Below are positions 1 through 10,008 of a stretch of DNA of 64,000 nucleotides, one piece after another. Source of the stretch: Isoetes taiwanensis. Its lineage: Eukaryota > Streptophyta > Lycopodiopsida > Isoetales > Isoetaceae. The stretch's first letter is position 1; each line of letters starts with the position of its first letter. The position numbers and the translations under genes were made by a program. The notes under the pieces are model-generated. The model did no database searches, was not told the origin of the DNA, and saw nothing but the letters and a program-made list of their open reading frames with translations. The DNA is taken from NCBI GenBank assembly GCA_021234155.1, contig JAJEKV010000083.1, forward strand, positions 62,001-126,000, given 5' to 3'.

Positions 1-110
1 CATAGTCTGGCGGAGCTCCACATCGCCGCCATTACACAGGCATGAAGAAACGAAAAATGAATGGAGGGCAAAAAAAAAGATGACGTCATCGGCCTACATT
101 TTTCTCTTTA

Positions 111-235
111 ACATATTATAAAGCACACAACGCAAAGTGGTCGAATTTAGGCCATAGATTTTCATTTTTCTATATTATAAAGCACGCAAAGTGGTCGAAT
201 TTAGACCATAAATTTTAAAGTGTTAAAAAATTGCT
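111..235. repeat. two-copy tandem repeat, about 58 bp
   Basis: Two adjacent copies of a unit containing cgcaaagtggtcgaattta, followed by a diverging ccata-attt stretch. No coding potential is seen. Bases 1-110 and 236-465 are AT-rich and hold nothing I recognise. Confidence 0.65.
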
Positions 236-465
236 TGTTATTTACGCAAGCAATCCTACTAGTGAATTTATTAATGATGTTTAATTGCTATGCCACCTCA
301 TCACGTACATTAAATGCAATCAATAGGTGGCTAAACCTAGGCCATTATGTAACATATAAGGTGGCGCCACCTCAAGGTGACATTTAATAACATTAACTTT
401 TTAATCAACGGCCGAGATCAAACCCCTAAATCCAACGGCCTAAATCAAAAGCCCCAAATAAGGGT

Positions 466-740
466 GGCACTATCTGGGCCGTCGATCTCGCACGTTCGAC
501 GGTCAAGGCAGCGACACCTCAATCTCTACTAACAAGGGGGCTGCTTGGGGTGTTTTGAGGTGGCACCGTCTCGGCCGTCGATCTCAGATCTGGACGGTCC
601 ACGCGACGACACACAAATCTTTACCTACATTTGGTACACTTGGGGTGGATTGAGGTGGCTCCACCAGGGCCGTCGGATCTCAGATCTGGACGGTCCAGGC
701 GGCGACACCAAAATCTTTATCTACATTTGGTACACTTATA
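466..740. repeat. tandem repeat of about 90 bp, 2-3 copies
   Basis: Two clear copies (about 550-645 and 646-737) share gatctcagatctggacggtc and acatttggtacactt. A weaker third copy lies just upstream (466-530). A short TA-rich tract follows. The short open frame across this region simply reads the repeat and is not taken as a gene. Confidence 0.7.
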
Positions 741-890
741 TAATTGTATATATATATAATAGATAAGAGATATGAAATTCAAGCAAGAAAAATACCCCCT
801 CCCATATATGGGTACGGTTTTGGCTCCAAAAAAAACCCCTCCCGTACACTCACATATTTTCTACGGTTTTTACTGAGTGCACTCCCCGAG

Positions 891-1770
891 CCATGCCATC
901 TTTTAGTATGGTTTTTGGCATCTCAGGACATGTACTGCCGCATGAGAGTCACCTTAAGGGCACTCACTATTCGGTACAGGAGGACCTCTCCCCAGTTTAG
1001 TTGATTAGACGTCGTGATAAGCTCTGTAATGTTCGAGAGGTGCGGCTTCAAAGAAAATGGGTACTATATCAAGGAGGCATAGCACTTAGTATATCAAGGA
1101 GGCATAGCGCTTATTCTTGACCAGTAGCCTCTAAATCCCCGGTTGAGTTTCTTCTAGCTGCTTCTCCATCCTGAGGGTTCTGCTACGATTGTTATTTGTG
1201 TGGTTGTCTTTTTTAATTTTTGCCATTTTTGTGACAAATTGGGTCTCCAAATTTCCTTTGGGCTTAGGCTCTCTACTCTGTACTATCTCATGGCCCTATG
1301 GGGGTTTTTGTGGACGTAAAAAACCTTGTCTTATCTCATCTTTACTTGTATAAAGCCACTCAGAAACCATGTATGCATCCTTAACAGTCACTTATAAATG
1401 TATTTTTTTCATACAAACACTTTGATTCTAATAGCCTATGGCCTATTGGTCTTCGTGAACTTTTAGAAATGTATTCTATTCCATTCCATTCCATTCCATT
1501 CTATTCTATTCTATTCTATCCTATATTTTAGATTTCTTCAAATTCCTTTTCCATGTGATTCTATCAATTCCCTTGGTTTGTTTTTTGATTTTCTTACATT
1601 CTTCTAAATTCCATCAAAACTCCCCTTGATCCCTTGAGATTCTACTAGATTACCTTAGGGTACCATTGTCTTGGAGTTGTGTTGATCATGGAGTATCATC
1701 GTGAACAATAGAGTACTTTGGAAAATAATTGGTGGCATAATAACCAGGAAATAAATAATAAATAAAAATT
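891..1770. repeat. dispersed repeat, copy 1 (continuous)
   Basis: About 880 bp that recurs at 50484-51206 and, after a roughly 5-kb interruption, at 56209-56335. The shared sequence includes ccatgccatcttttagtatg near the start and ggtggcataataaccaggaa near the end. It contains no long ORF. Its terminal layout could be the 3' untranslated part of a LINE, but I see no coding domain that proves it. This copy is uninterrupted and so shows the pre-insertion state of the other one. Confidence 0.8.
1473..1525. repeat. ATTCC/ATTCT microsatellite
   Basis: Pentanucleotide repeats, attcc then attct, inside the dispersed repeat. The second copy near 51045-51070 carries a shorter tract, as expected for a variable simple repeat. 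Confidence 0.85.
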
Positions 1771-1905
1771 AGATGGATAAAAATTGTCACGTCCGTATAT
1801 GTAACGTCTTTGCATGAGTGCATTGCAATGTCATAAGTTCACAACTAGCAGTAAGGCAAGCTTCGGACAAACGATTGGATGCCATCAAATACCAAGAGTG
1901 AAGGG

Positions 1906-2536
1906 CAGAAGGTGTGGTCTTGGGCATGGGACAAGCTACTTCATCCTAAAGTGGCAGTTCTTTGGTGGCAGATTCTTCATAGGTGTCTGCGGGTTAATGT
2001 GCTTGTCCATAAGTTTAACCCTAGAATATCAAATCAGTGTCCAAGTATGCAAGCGTGGATCCGAGACCATTGAGCATTGCTTTTTTCATGTGTGAACACC
2101 TTAGGCAGGGTATGGGATTTGGTTGTTTTCCCTTTTCGGGTTTCACTAACAAGTCAACAAGCGCTTTTGGCAATTTACCCAAGTACACTGGGACGAGTTA
2201 CAAGGCCGGGCTTTTCATCTAGCGGCGGGATGGTTGCTTTGGACTATCTGGAAAAAGACGAAGATTGGTAATCTTCAAAGGTGCGGATGTGGCGGATAAT
2301 CGTGTTCTCCAAGAAGCTCAAGGTTACATTGTAAAGTCGTATCATTGTTCTTCACTTGCCCCTCACAAGAGGCGATTGATTTTTGAGGAGTTTTTGGATG
2401 TGCACTCTTATGCTTAGGCAGGTTGCTTCACTCGGTGGGTCTCCGCTTATCCGCTGAGATTTTATTCCTGTCTCTGCATTTATACTTGTATTTGACTCTT
2501 TGATTGAATAAAGTCTGACGTCCTTCAACAAAAAAA
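1906..2536 (+). mobile_element. 5'-truncated LINE 3' end with target-site duplication
   Basis: The translation carries the zinc-binding domain found after the reverse transcriptase of plant L1-type LINEs: WDKLLHPKVAVLWW, then CP..C, then ETIEHCFFH. It is spread over two frames, so one frameshift is present. An aataaa signal near 2508 precedes an A tract at 2530-2538. The 12-bp aagagtgaaggg occurs just before the element (1894-1905) and again after the tail (2537-2548), overlapping the last As. This is the signature of target-primed insertion of a truncated copy. The domain call follows from known LINE ORF2 architecture; the boundaries are inferred from the duplication. Confidence 0.8.
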
Positions 2537-2548
2537 AAGAGTGAAGGG

Positions 2549-3525
2549 AAAGATGCACGATAAACAAAAATAACAAACTTTACAAGTCGGATTATAAGGA
2601 GAATTACCTCTAATATTTTGGAGTGATGCAAAATTATATGTGTACGACTTTAAGGTAAATTTTTTGTACGATTCTGCAATTGTATTATGTGTGATGTATG
2701 GATGAAAATAAGGGAAGGAATGAATAGAGGTGAAGCACGTTGGTGCAACCCAGTCAAAATGGATGCCTTTATACCTATTCTTAACAAAGTCGAAACAGAT
2801 TCGATGGGATCACATTGCCTGCATTTGCATGCAATACAACTTGGCCAAAAAAAAAACCTCTTGCAACACATTTGGCCGGTGATCCTATACGCAACACAAA
2901 AGGTAAAACATTTGGCTGAGCCTACGCACAACACAAGCTAAAAGAACATGAACATATATGCAACATGGGGCAAAACTTTTGCCCATATGCATATGGACAC
3001 AACTATATAAAATTTTGATCTACCACGTTTTTTGGAACTAAGCTCAATTTTTGGCTATTGAGCACATATATCAAAGCTAACTTGGCTTTTTTTGCTACCT
3101 TCCAATGTGTATTAACTTTGATCATTCAGTTATAAAATATAAATTTTCCTTAAATATATATGAGTATAAATTCCATATGCTATGCATACGACCTCAAATC
3201 AAAATTCGTGTGTTATATACACATAGATAAATACCTTGAAAAATCACCATGTTATACAAAGACCTAGTAAATACCAGATACAAATTTTAGAACTAGACAT
3301 AGACCTAATAAATATAAGATGTTGGGATGCTATTCCTAGTATTTAGGTATTGTATTTATGATCAAGAGTTTGGTGTCAAAGGGGCAGATAATCTTACAAA
3401 GCCGCCCACTAGCTTTGAGCCCTGACATCCAAATAGGCTTCTACATATAGTTGAAAGCTTATGTGCGCACACCATTAATTCGGCATTATATGCACAATCC
3501 AGAAATAATAAATAGTACATCACAC
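2549..3525. other. AT-rich stretch with no recognised gene
   Basis: Short ORFs on both strands around 2650-2940 overlap each other, lack recognisable motifs and have AT-biased composition. I see no gene, RNA or defined repeat here. Confidence 0.5.
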
Positions 3526-4117
3526 CATGGAATAATTTAAGGGCTAAACTTAGCTATTTGGCGATTTTTTCGCACATTTAAAAAAAAAATGGCTAAAGTA
3601 AATGGAAAAAATTGGGAAAAAAATAATAATTTTAGCTTCATTTTTTTCGGGACTGCACCAACCCTGGAGCTCTTTAGCCAAACGCTAGAAAGTAAGAGAG
3701 TGAAATTTTGTATTGTTTAGCCAAACCATAGAAACTTTTAGAATGAATCTCGGGCTAGTTTAGCTAACATCATTCTAGTTTATATGAAATATATGATTAG
3801 TAGTTTAGTTTCTGGCATTATGAGTTAATTTGAGTCCTAGACTTTGCCAATTAGCAATGTCTTCACAAAGAAAATGATTAAAATAAGTGGAAACTATTGA
3901 AAAAAGTATAGTAATTTGGCTTAATATTTTCTGTTGGCCGCACCATAGAAATTTTTAGGATGATGTTTGGGTTAGTTTAGCTAAACGCTAGAAAGTATGA
4001 GAGGAAAAATGTGTAAAGTTTAGCTAAACCGCAGAATGTTTTGGGATTAATATCGAGCAAGTTTAGCTAAAGTCATTCTGGCTAATAAGAAATATGCGAT
4101 TAGTAATTTATTCCCTG
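3526..4117. mobile_element. non-autonomous hAT-type MITE, copy 1
   Basis: About 592 bp, closely related to 25116-25748. It starts catggaataattt and ends aaatttattccctg-like, giving an imperfect terminal inverted repeat of about 12 bp (CAkGGAATAA). No ORF is present. The second copy has an exact 8-bp TSD, which is how the ends were set. This copy shows no matching TSD, so one flank may be rearranged. Confidence 0.75.
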
Positions 4118-4770
4118 AGAGGAAGGGGCTAGAGAGGAGAAGTTGGGGATGGGGAAAGTTGGAAGAGGAGGGAAGTTGGGCACGGGGAAGGGGTGGAGAA
4201 TGGGCAGGCCACAATGGGCTGGGCAGACCCTGCCCTGCGTCTTGATGTTTGCCATTGATACACCTACGAAATTCTTCATGCACATGAGAAAATGATCTCA
4301 CCATAGATTATCTTCAAGCCTTACTTCCTGCTCAGCTCCAAGCTAGCCTGTCTGCATAAATTTGCATAGTTTGCAAGCGGCCAAAACCTGCACAGTGTCC
4401 AAGCGGCCCATGGATTCGATGCACAGTTTTAGAAGATTGGACCAAGTAAGCTGCAGGAGTTGAGAACGAAGTTTAAAAAAGAAGAAGCCCTTCTTCATGA
4501 CAGTAAGAGAACAGACTATGACAAACAACAGACCATTTAGTAGGGCTTTGAGATGCTTCAGATTGTGGCAGAGAGTTCCTTGGCCAGCATTCCGGAGAAT
4601 CATCACCATGCCCTAGGTACTATGTATAAGGCAGATTAGATCTTAGTCTCGCAATACAGATAAATAGATTGGCTTCAGGAGTCAGCGTCGTAAAGAATTC
4701 TTGAAATTACGGCATCCGAACCGATCTTGCTCTGTAAATTTATGGCTTGAGTAAGAGTGTTGTATACCTA
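4118..4770. other. no recognised gene
   Basis: Begins with a G-rich purine tract (4118-4205). Overlapping short minus-strand ORFs at 4047-4609 have low-complexity proline/leucine content and no motif I recognise. Confidence 0.4.
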
Positions 4771-5213
4771 GACATTTGAGGGCCTTGATGTTTTCCCTGC
4801 CTCACCCACCTCGAAATAGAGGCGGATCCCTTGTTTTGCAAAGCCGTCGAGGAGGAAGCGAGGTCTTTTTTCTTCCCCGTTCTTAGCTTGGCCATGCTGG
4901 TGGGGGTTCTTCGTGAATGGATCGGCTTGATAAAGCGATAAACAGGGATAAGCGTAAATCGTGGTCATTGCCGATCCGTCGTAGTAGTCCATTTGATTCA
5001 TTATCGGACTTTAGAGTCCTTGAGGAGCAGAAGGTGTCTGCCATAGCCAGGGTTCGGGAAGGCGGGTGAAAAAGGGCCATATCCAAATCCCACCCAGTCT
5101 CTACATGCTGCCACTGTTTTCCAGACCTTGAATGATTTCATTTGCTTCTTACTCTGCATTCTCCAATCGGAACTGCTGCTCCTTCTTATGATGCCGCTGC
5201 CACTTAGGTGCAC
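4768..5213 (-). pseudogene. unrecognised protein fragment, frameshifted
   Basis: Two minus-strand open frames meet with a one-base overlap at 5001, as after a single-base frameshift. The upstream part reads GFGYGPFSPAFPNPGYG. The downstream part reads SLYQADPFTKNPHQHGQA and RPRFLLDGFAKQGIRLYFE. The sequence is well balanced and looks like real protein, but I do not recognise the family. Both ends are open, so it may be an exon of a degraded gene or captured coding DNA. Confidence 0.35.
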
Positions 5214-5339
5214 AAGCTCGTTTCTTTAAGCGGGAAAACAGGTAGAAACAGAGCCCTTTTTTGCCGACACCATATTCTAGGCCATAATTAGATCATAGAT
5301 CATGCTCATATTGTTTGCTCGCATCAGGTGATGAAGAAG

Positions 5340-5660
5340 ATTTTGAGGAGGCTGGGGACCAGAGATCCTAGAAATCCTTCCTGCTCCAAGATGATGAGAT
5401 CACGCCAAGTGTTGCGCATGCATGTAGGTTCTAGGTTATTCTAAAACCTCCTGGAAACAGCTTCGCATATGAGAAAGACGCGAGGAAATGTCTTCAGCAA
5501 GTTTTGATAGCGCATTTGGCAAAGGTGTATGACTTGCAAATAGAAAGTTGCAAGTTCAAATCCTGTTTTGTGTAACTACCCTTTTGTATCTCTGTGACGA
5601 CCATCCTTTGTACATACGAATATAATGTTTGTATGATACGAATACTCGTACGGTCGTCAC
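5340..5660 (+). mobile_element. tRNA-derived SINE-like element, copy 1
   Basis: Around 5508-5568 the sequence resembles a degenerate tRNA. An A-box-like tagcgcatttggcaaagg is followed about 35 bases on by a B-box-like aagttcaaatcc. The 3' part contains gtgacgacc, a spacer of about 50 bases, and ggtcgtcac, an inverted repeat that could fold as a hairpin (about 5595-5660). A related copy with the same order of parts is at 47265-47517. Pol III promoter boxes of this layout are typical of plant SINEs. The 5' limit is uncertain. Confidence 0.6.
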
Positions 5661-5689
5661 ACCAACCCCTCCCCCCCCTCCCCCTTCCA

Positions 5690-5990
5690 CGACGGCAACG
5701 AGTCCAAAATTTCTTGAACTTCAAATTCCTCATGATCATCCATCTCGACTAGTAGTGGAGGTGAAGGGACTCGATCTAGAAATGGATTCGCCATATAGGG
5801 TTCTAACAAAGACACATGGAACACTGGGTGAAGTCGAACTGATGGCGGAAGCTCGTTCTATGATCCGATAGGGACCCAAGCACCGGTAGTCGAGCTTGTT
5901 ACACGGATGAGCTATCGGCAAATCCCGAGGCAAGAGCCAAACAAGATCACCAACTGCAAAAGGAGGAGCACTACAACCCCAACATTTGGT
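5690..5990 (-). pseudogene. Ty3/gypsy integrase C-terminal remnant
   Basis: On the minus strand the frames give VGDLVWLLPRDLP, then NKLDYRCLGPYRIIE, then, after a frameshift, a VFHVSLLEPY-like stretch. This is the canonical end of gypsy integrases (the GPY/F module and linker before a chromodomain). No protease, RT or LTR belongs to it nearby, so it is a fragment. Confidence 0.65.
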
Positions 5991-6440
5991 CCACGGCTAA
6001 AAACAATAGAACACGAGTTGTTTTTTTGAAGAAAAAAAGCTACATGTAGTTATATGGAGGTGTGGTTTTCCAGTGATATGTTGTAGTTTTCGTTAAGGAG
6101 CCATAGTTTTATTTTTAAGAATGTGTGCTTTCTTAAGGAGGTGTAGTTCCTTTTTTAAGGATGTGTTGTTTTCTCAGGCGGTATGGTTTTTTGAAGGGAT
6201 ATTTTTATTAAGGTTTTTTTTTTTTTTTTTTTTGAAGGATCAAGTTAATTAATATATAATAAGTACAAGAAGAGCAATACTAGGGTGCTCCTGCCCACAC
6301 TTGGGTGCGAGAACCCAAATGGCACGCATACCTACCTACGACTCATAAAACAAACCTGCCAAAACTGTCTACAAATGAGGAGGGTCCTCTCCCATACAAC
6401 TGCCTTGAATTGCTCTTTACAAGGGCACGCCATGTAAGAA
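5991..6440. other. T-rich spacer with poly-T tract
   Basis: Repeated short gtagtttt/ggagg motifs and a long T run near 6212-6233. No gene is recognised. Confidence 0.5.
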
Positions 6441-6449
6441 AGATATAAT

Positions 6450-6851
6450 TTGTACCTCAATTGCGGGATCAACACCCCAGGCTGCACCTCCTCATTCTTG
6501 AACACCTTCAGGCGTCGCTGTGCCATTGGAAATCCAGCGCAAGCAATTCTGAAGGATACTATGCTAAAAAATATCCGTGAAGGTATGCAGGAAGTGAAAC
6601 AAGCAAATAGCAATGATAAATTAGCAGCTAAGCATTCCCTGTTATCAATGATTGTTGGTGAGAATGGAAAACTCAGGCAAAAAGGAGTAGCCTCCAGAAT
6701 TCTTCAAGTGCAAGCAAGAAACCTCACAAAAGCTGCAATTAGAAGAAAGCGGATGTCATTATCAGGTGCTAATATGTGGGCACTGGCAGGAAGGCAACCC
6801 AGGGCAGACATGCTTCCGGAATCAACCAAACAGTTGGTAAATGAGTTTTAA
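6450..6851 (+). CDS. transposon-type protein fragment (SDGC/HGKG family, N-terminal part)
   Basis: The frame is open from 6450. The likely genuine part is about residues 40-133, with GVASRILQVQARNLTKAA, MWALAGRQPRAD and LPESTKQLVNEF. It precedes a further piece at 7605-7760 (ELYEMFKDEHPEVK, LKPTRVRRLKERNT). I recognise this as part of a repetitive, transposon-like protein family seen in land plants, whose later part carries SDGC...HGKGEHDG. Here that later part is at 21350-21680, beyond the chromovirus. The name is not established and the assignment is by motif memory only. Confidence 0.45.
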   Translation: MYLNCGINTPGCTSSFLNTFRRRCAIGNPAQAILKDTMLKNIREGMQEVKQANSNDKLAAKHSLLSMIVGENGKLRQKGVASRILQVQARNLTKAAIRRKRMSLSGANMWALAGRQPRADMLPESTKQLVNEF

Positions 6852-7600
6852 TTAACCCACACAAAAACTTCTCCAAAGTACAGGGATGTCAGGAAGAAAA
6901 GGACACTTCCAATCCAGTTTTTGGACATGCCCCAGGTCAGTTTTAAGTCTTTTAATCCTCTTTTTTGCAAGCTTGATAGAAGCTAGCTTCTGTGCATCCT
7001 GGATAAGTTTAGTAATCCTATTTGCATTCCATGTAAGGGATGTATCTGATATACATTGAAGTACATCCAACTACAGTAATTATATTTTTACACTTGGAGG
7101 TACTGAATGAGCTATTTTTAACAGGAAAAGTACTTGGATGTACTTCCAATTACATCCAATGTGGCATAAGGCAGAAAATGTGTTGAAAGTCAGGCTGTGT
7201 TATTATAGTCTTGATTTTTGTAGTTCCCAAGTACATTATAGTACATTTTAAGCTTTCCTGATCTCAAGATAGTTTTTAAAGATAGGGTGATACATAAAAG
7301 TATTTAAATGTACTTCCTTCCATAAGAAAAGTATGAAATACATACATCTGTAATACAGTGACACTGTCTGTGACCTGGTTACATATTGAGTTTTTTATGT
7401 ACATCTGGAACTCTTTGGAGTACATTCTTTATACATTTATACATATCATGTACATGATATGTACTATGTTGTGGTATAGTAGTTGAATGTATATCAAATC
7501 ATGATCTGAGTGCCATAGAACTAATGCAATGTCTGCAACATCTTTGAATTCGTAAGTAGTTCTAATTTATATCTTACTTATACATGCCGCTTTTTTCCTT
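6852..7600. other. AT-rich intron-like spacer
   Basis: AT-rich and rich in gtacatt/tacatc motifs, ending in cttgcag at about 7600-7606, directly before the next coding piece. It could be an intron of the surrounding transposon-type gene. No other feature is seen. Confidence 0.4.
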
Positions 7601-7604
7601 GCAG

Positions 7605-7846
7605 AGTGAATTGTATGAGATGTTCAAAGATGAACATCCTGAAGTGAAGATTAGCATCGAAAGTTCGAAATGCTTAAGCCTACCCGTGTGAGAAGGTTGA
7701 AAGAGAGGAACACATCTTCGCCTGCGTGAAGCATGAACAAGCTGATCTATCTGAGAAAAGCTTTTAGCGTCCGAGGAGCAAATTTCATGCCAATTGTACA
7801 TGTTCTTGTGGTGTTTGTGCGGCGTGAGATGAGAACAATGGCGTCT
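7605..7846 (+). pseudogene. second coding piece of the transposon-type gene, frameshifted
   Basis: After a possible 3' splice site the frames give SELYEMFKDEHPEVKI and then, in another frame, LKPTRVRRLKERNT. A later Cys-rich stretch (CTCSCGVC) ends at the chromovirus LTR. It belongs with 6450-6851 upstream and 20900-21780 downstream, which the 13-kb LTR element separates. Confidence 0.45.
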
Positions 7847-7849
7847 GTT

Positions 7850-9340
7850 TGTGGCGTTCCAATCACGATATCACGGTCTCAAGGCATTATACCGTATTGG
7901 TAATCCGCGCATTACCGCGCCCGCCGGTCGGCGATGTCGCGCCGACATACACACCCAAGCAAGGGCGCCCTAGGGGCAACTTGCAATGGTGCGCACACTT
8001 AGCAATCGCGGCGCACCTTTAGACCCTTAACCCATTAAAGTAGACCAAGGGTCATGGAAAACCCTAAACCTAACTAATAGCCTACATAAGGCACCAAACC
8101 CTAACATTCCCTTTTTAAGCCCACAGACCTTCGAGCTCGATCGGCGCCACTGAGGAGTCAATTCCAACTCCCACGATCCGCGATGCGCCCGGCTTGTCGG
8201 ATCATCCTTCGGCAGCATCGAGAAGCGAGCGAGACATGGGCGCCCGGATCAAGAGGAGTGAACCGGGGATCAGGTATTTGGTGTTGAATAGCTTAAACCT
8301 CATTCCAGCCTTGAACCCGGTAGGTTTAGCCTATTAGATAAGCCCTTTGTAGCCAAGCGGACCACGAGATTGACTCTAACTAAAGAATTAACTCTATGTA
8401 TTAGATTAATTCTTATTATTTATGATCATATGATGGATGATTGTATCTACGTGGACTCATTGTATTGGGAAGGGGGTAGAGACTTAAAGCTTAGTAGATG
8501 ATGCTCCTAGCTAGTCCCTCTTAGTGCATTACTAGTTTAGGCTGTGTGAGGGAGCCCCACTGGTTGTGGGTGAAGGGGCGGGCGGCTTAGAATGAGATTC
8601 GTGTTCTAACCCTTGGCCGATCCCCTACGGTGTGTAAGGCCTGCAGGGGATCGGAGTGACTAGGTCTAATGGCTTGCCAGCGAGGTGTGGGTAAGGCATG
8701 GGCTCGACACCGTGGAGTGATCGTCACTCTCGGTGGGTTGAAGTCGAATAAGGCGGTGGCCCTCTAGTCACCTTGGGTTAGCATGTAGATCTGGAGGGAG
8801 TGATCCCTACCGCCCCATCGGGGACTGGGGAGATGTAACCAGGGAATAGCCCCTTTGGCTATGCACGTGAGGTCTCTGATCGAGTCCCAACACTTTTCAA
8901 CCTACTCGCGCAAAGTTTGCCGGGAGGGGCGGATGGAGTGGACAACCCTAAGCCATGTTCTTATGCCAGCCCAATCCATTGTCATGATTAAATGCTTTTG
9001 AACTCACGGAGACCCAAGCTTGTCGGTCATCCCACGGAGTCCGAGCCTTGGGTAGGACTTCCTTTGTATTGTCTTGATCTTTGTCTATGCGGATGTTGAT
9101 GTGCCACCCCGCCGAGGTGGATATATGATGATATATTTTGCGGCGTGTATGTTTACGCTTCCATGCGGCTAGGTAGGCCCCGAGGGAGGCGGGGTAAAAT
9201 GACCCCTTCACTCTCCCCTTTGTGGACTCTAGGCGGTCCGCGGTGATATGTGGAGGGCCCCAGTATCGGTGTGGGAGTGCGGGGGATGAACTCCTATTTG
9301 TATACGGTGCGAAGCCATTGATCTGAGTAGGGGACGTCCA
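7850..9340 (+). repeat. 5' LTR of the chromovirus
   Basis: Direct-repeat partner of 19305-20798. The segment 8011-8122 matches 19458-19569 over 112 bp without a difference. Other AT-rich blocks match as well, while CG-rich patches differ by small indels. It starts TGTGGCGTTCC and ends near ggggacgtcca. The small ORFs on both strands within it are not counted as genes. Confidence 0.92.
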
Positions 9341-9343
9341 CGA

Positions 9344-9354
9344 TGGTATCGAGC
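9344..9354 (+). promoter_or_regulatory. primer-binding site, initiator tRNA-Met type
   Basis: tggtatcgagc lies 3 bases after the LTR end. It differs from the common plant site tggtatcagagc by a missing A. Its position directly after the LTR supports the boundary. Confidence 0.8.
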
Positions 9355-9540
9355 AATGTTCTTGGAGACCAAGAGCAAAAGCAGCCATGCTCGATAGTAC
9401 TAACTTGATAGGATCCTCAAGCCTCGAAAAGTGGGAAATTTTTTTCTCATTTTTGTAGTTATGCTAAGCTAGTAACAATTAATTTAATTGGAATTTGATA
9501 AGACTAAAAAGAATAAGCCCAAAATTTTCCAAGTGAATTG

Positions 9541-9605
9541 GTCTCATTTCGGCGCTGGTGTGAGAACTAAATTTTAGTTTTGAGGCGGTATGCCAAGCGT
9601 GAGAC
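9541..9605. repeat. hairpin repeat 1 of 4
   Basis: An imperfect inverted repeat of about 65 bp starts gtctca, has the centre aactaaattttagtttt and ends gtgagac. It is a diverged member of the family at 9728-9795, 11412-11473 and 11607-11673. Confidence 0.7.
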
Positions 9606-9727
9606 ATCGAGCCAAGATCACCAAAATATGATGAATTTGAGAAAAGTAATGTGGTAAAGCTAATTCTAAGGTAGGAATTAATTAGAATAGCATGTTTTAA
9701 CTACCTAAATAACCTAGAAATGTACGA

Positions 9728-9795
9728 GATCTCACAGCTCGCGCCTGGTCTAAAAACTAAACTTTAGTTTTGGAGCGAGGCGCAAGCTGTGAGAC
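9728..9795. repeat. hairpin repeat 2 of 4
   Basis: The left arm ctcacagctcgcgcctgg and right arm gcgaggcgcaagctgtgag are reverse complements with few mismatches. They flank a centre aaactaaactttagtttt that also pairs. The long stem could form in transcript or DNA. Confidence 0.85.
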
Positions 9796-9896
9796 CATTA
9801 GGTAGAAAAAGTCTGAAATAAGTGTAGATTTCAATTAAATAGGTGCCTTGGCATGATAAACTAAGCAACTTGAATTTTGACCTAAAATTTCTCAAG

Positions 9897-9907
9897 CTAT
9901 AAATAAA
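9897..9907 (+). promoter_or_regulatory. TATA-like box upstream of the H3-like ORF
   Basis: ctataaataaa lies about 105 bases before the ATG at 10009 and is followed by gtagacccccccctcatttt. An almost parallel arrangement, tctataaatagacccctcattt, sits before the second ORF region (11864). This suggests two internal promoters of common origin. Confidence 0.5.
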
Positions 9908-10008
9908 TGTAGACCCCCCCCTCATTTTCCCGCTCTAGCCCTAGAAAACTGCTCTCCCACATTAAGGCGATCTTCGGGCGCTGACATCCGATTAACGATC
10001 CGTCAAAC

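Noticed and set aside
5500-5570. A functional tRNA gene
   Set aside because: A- and B-box-like motifs are present but no cloverleaf with acceptor stem could be drawn; SINE head is the better reading.
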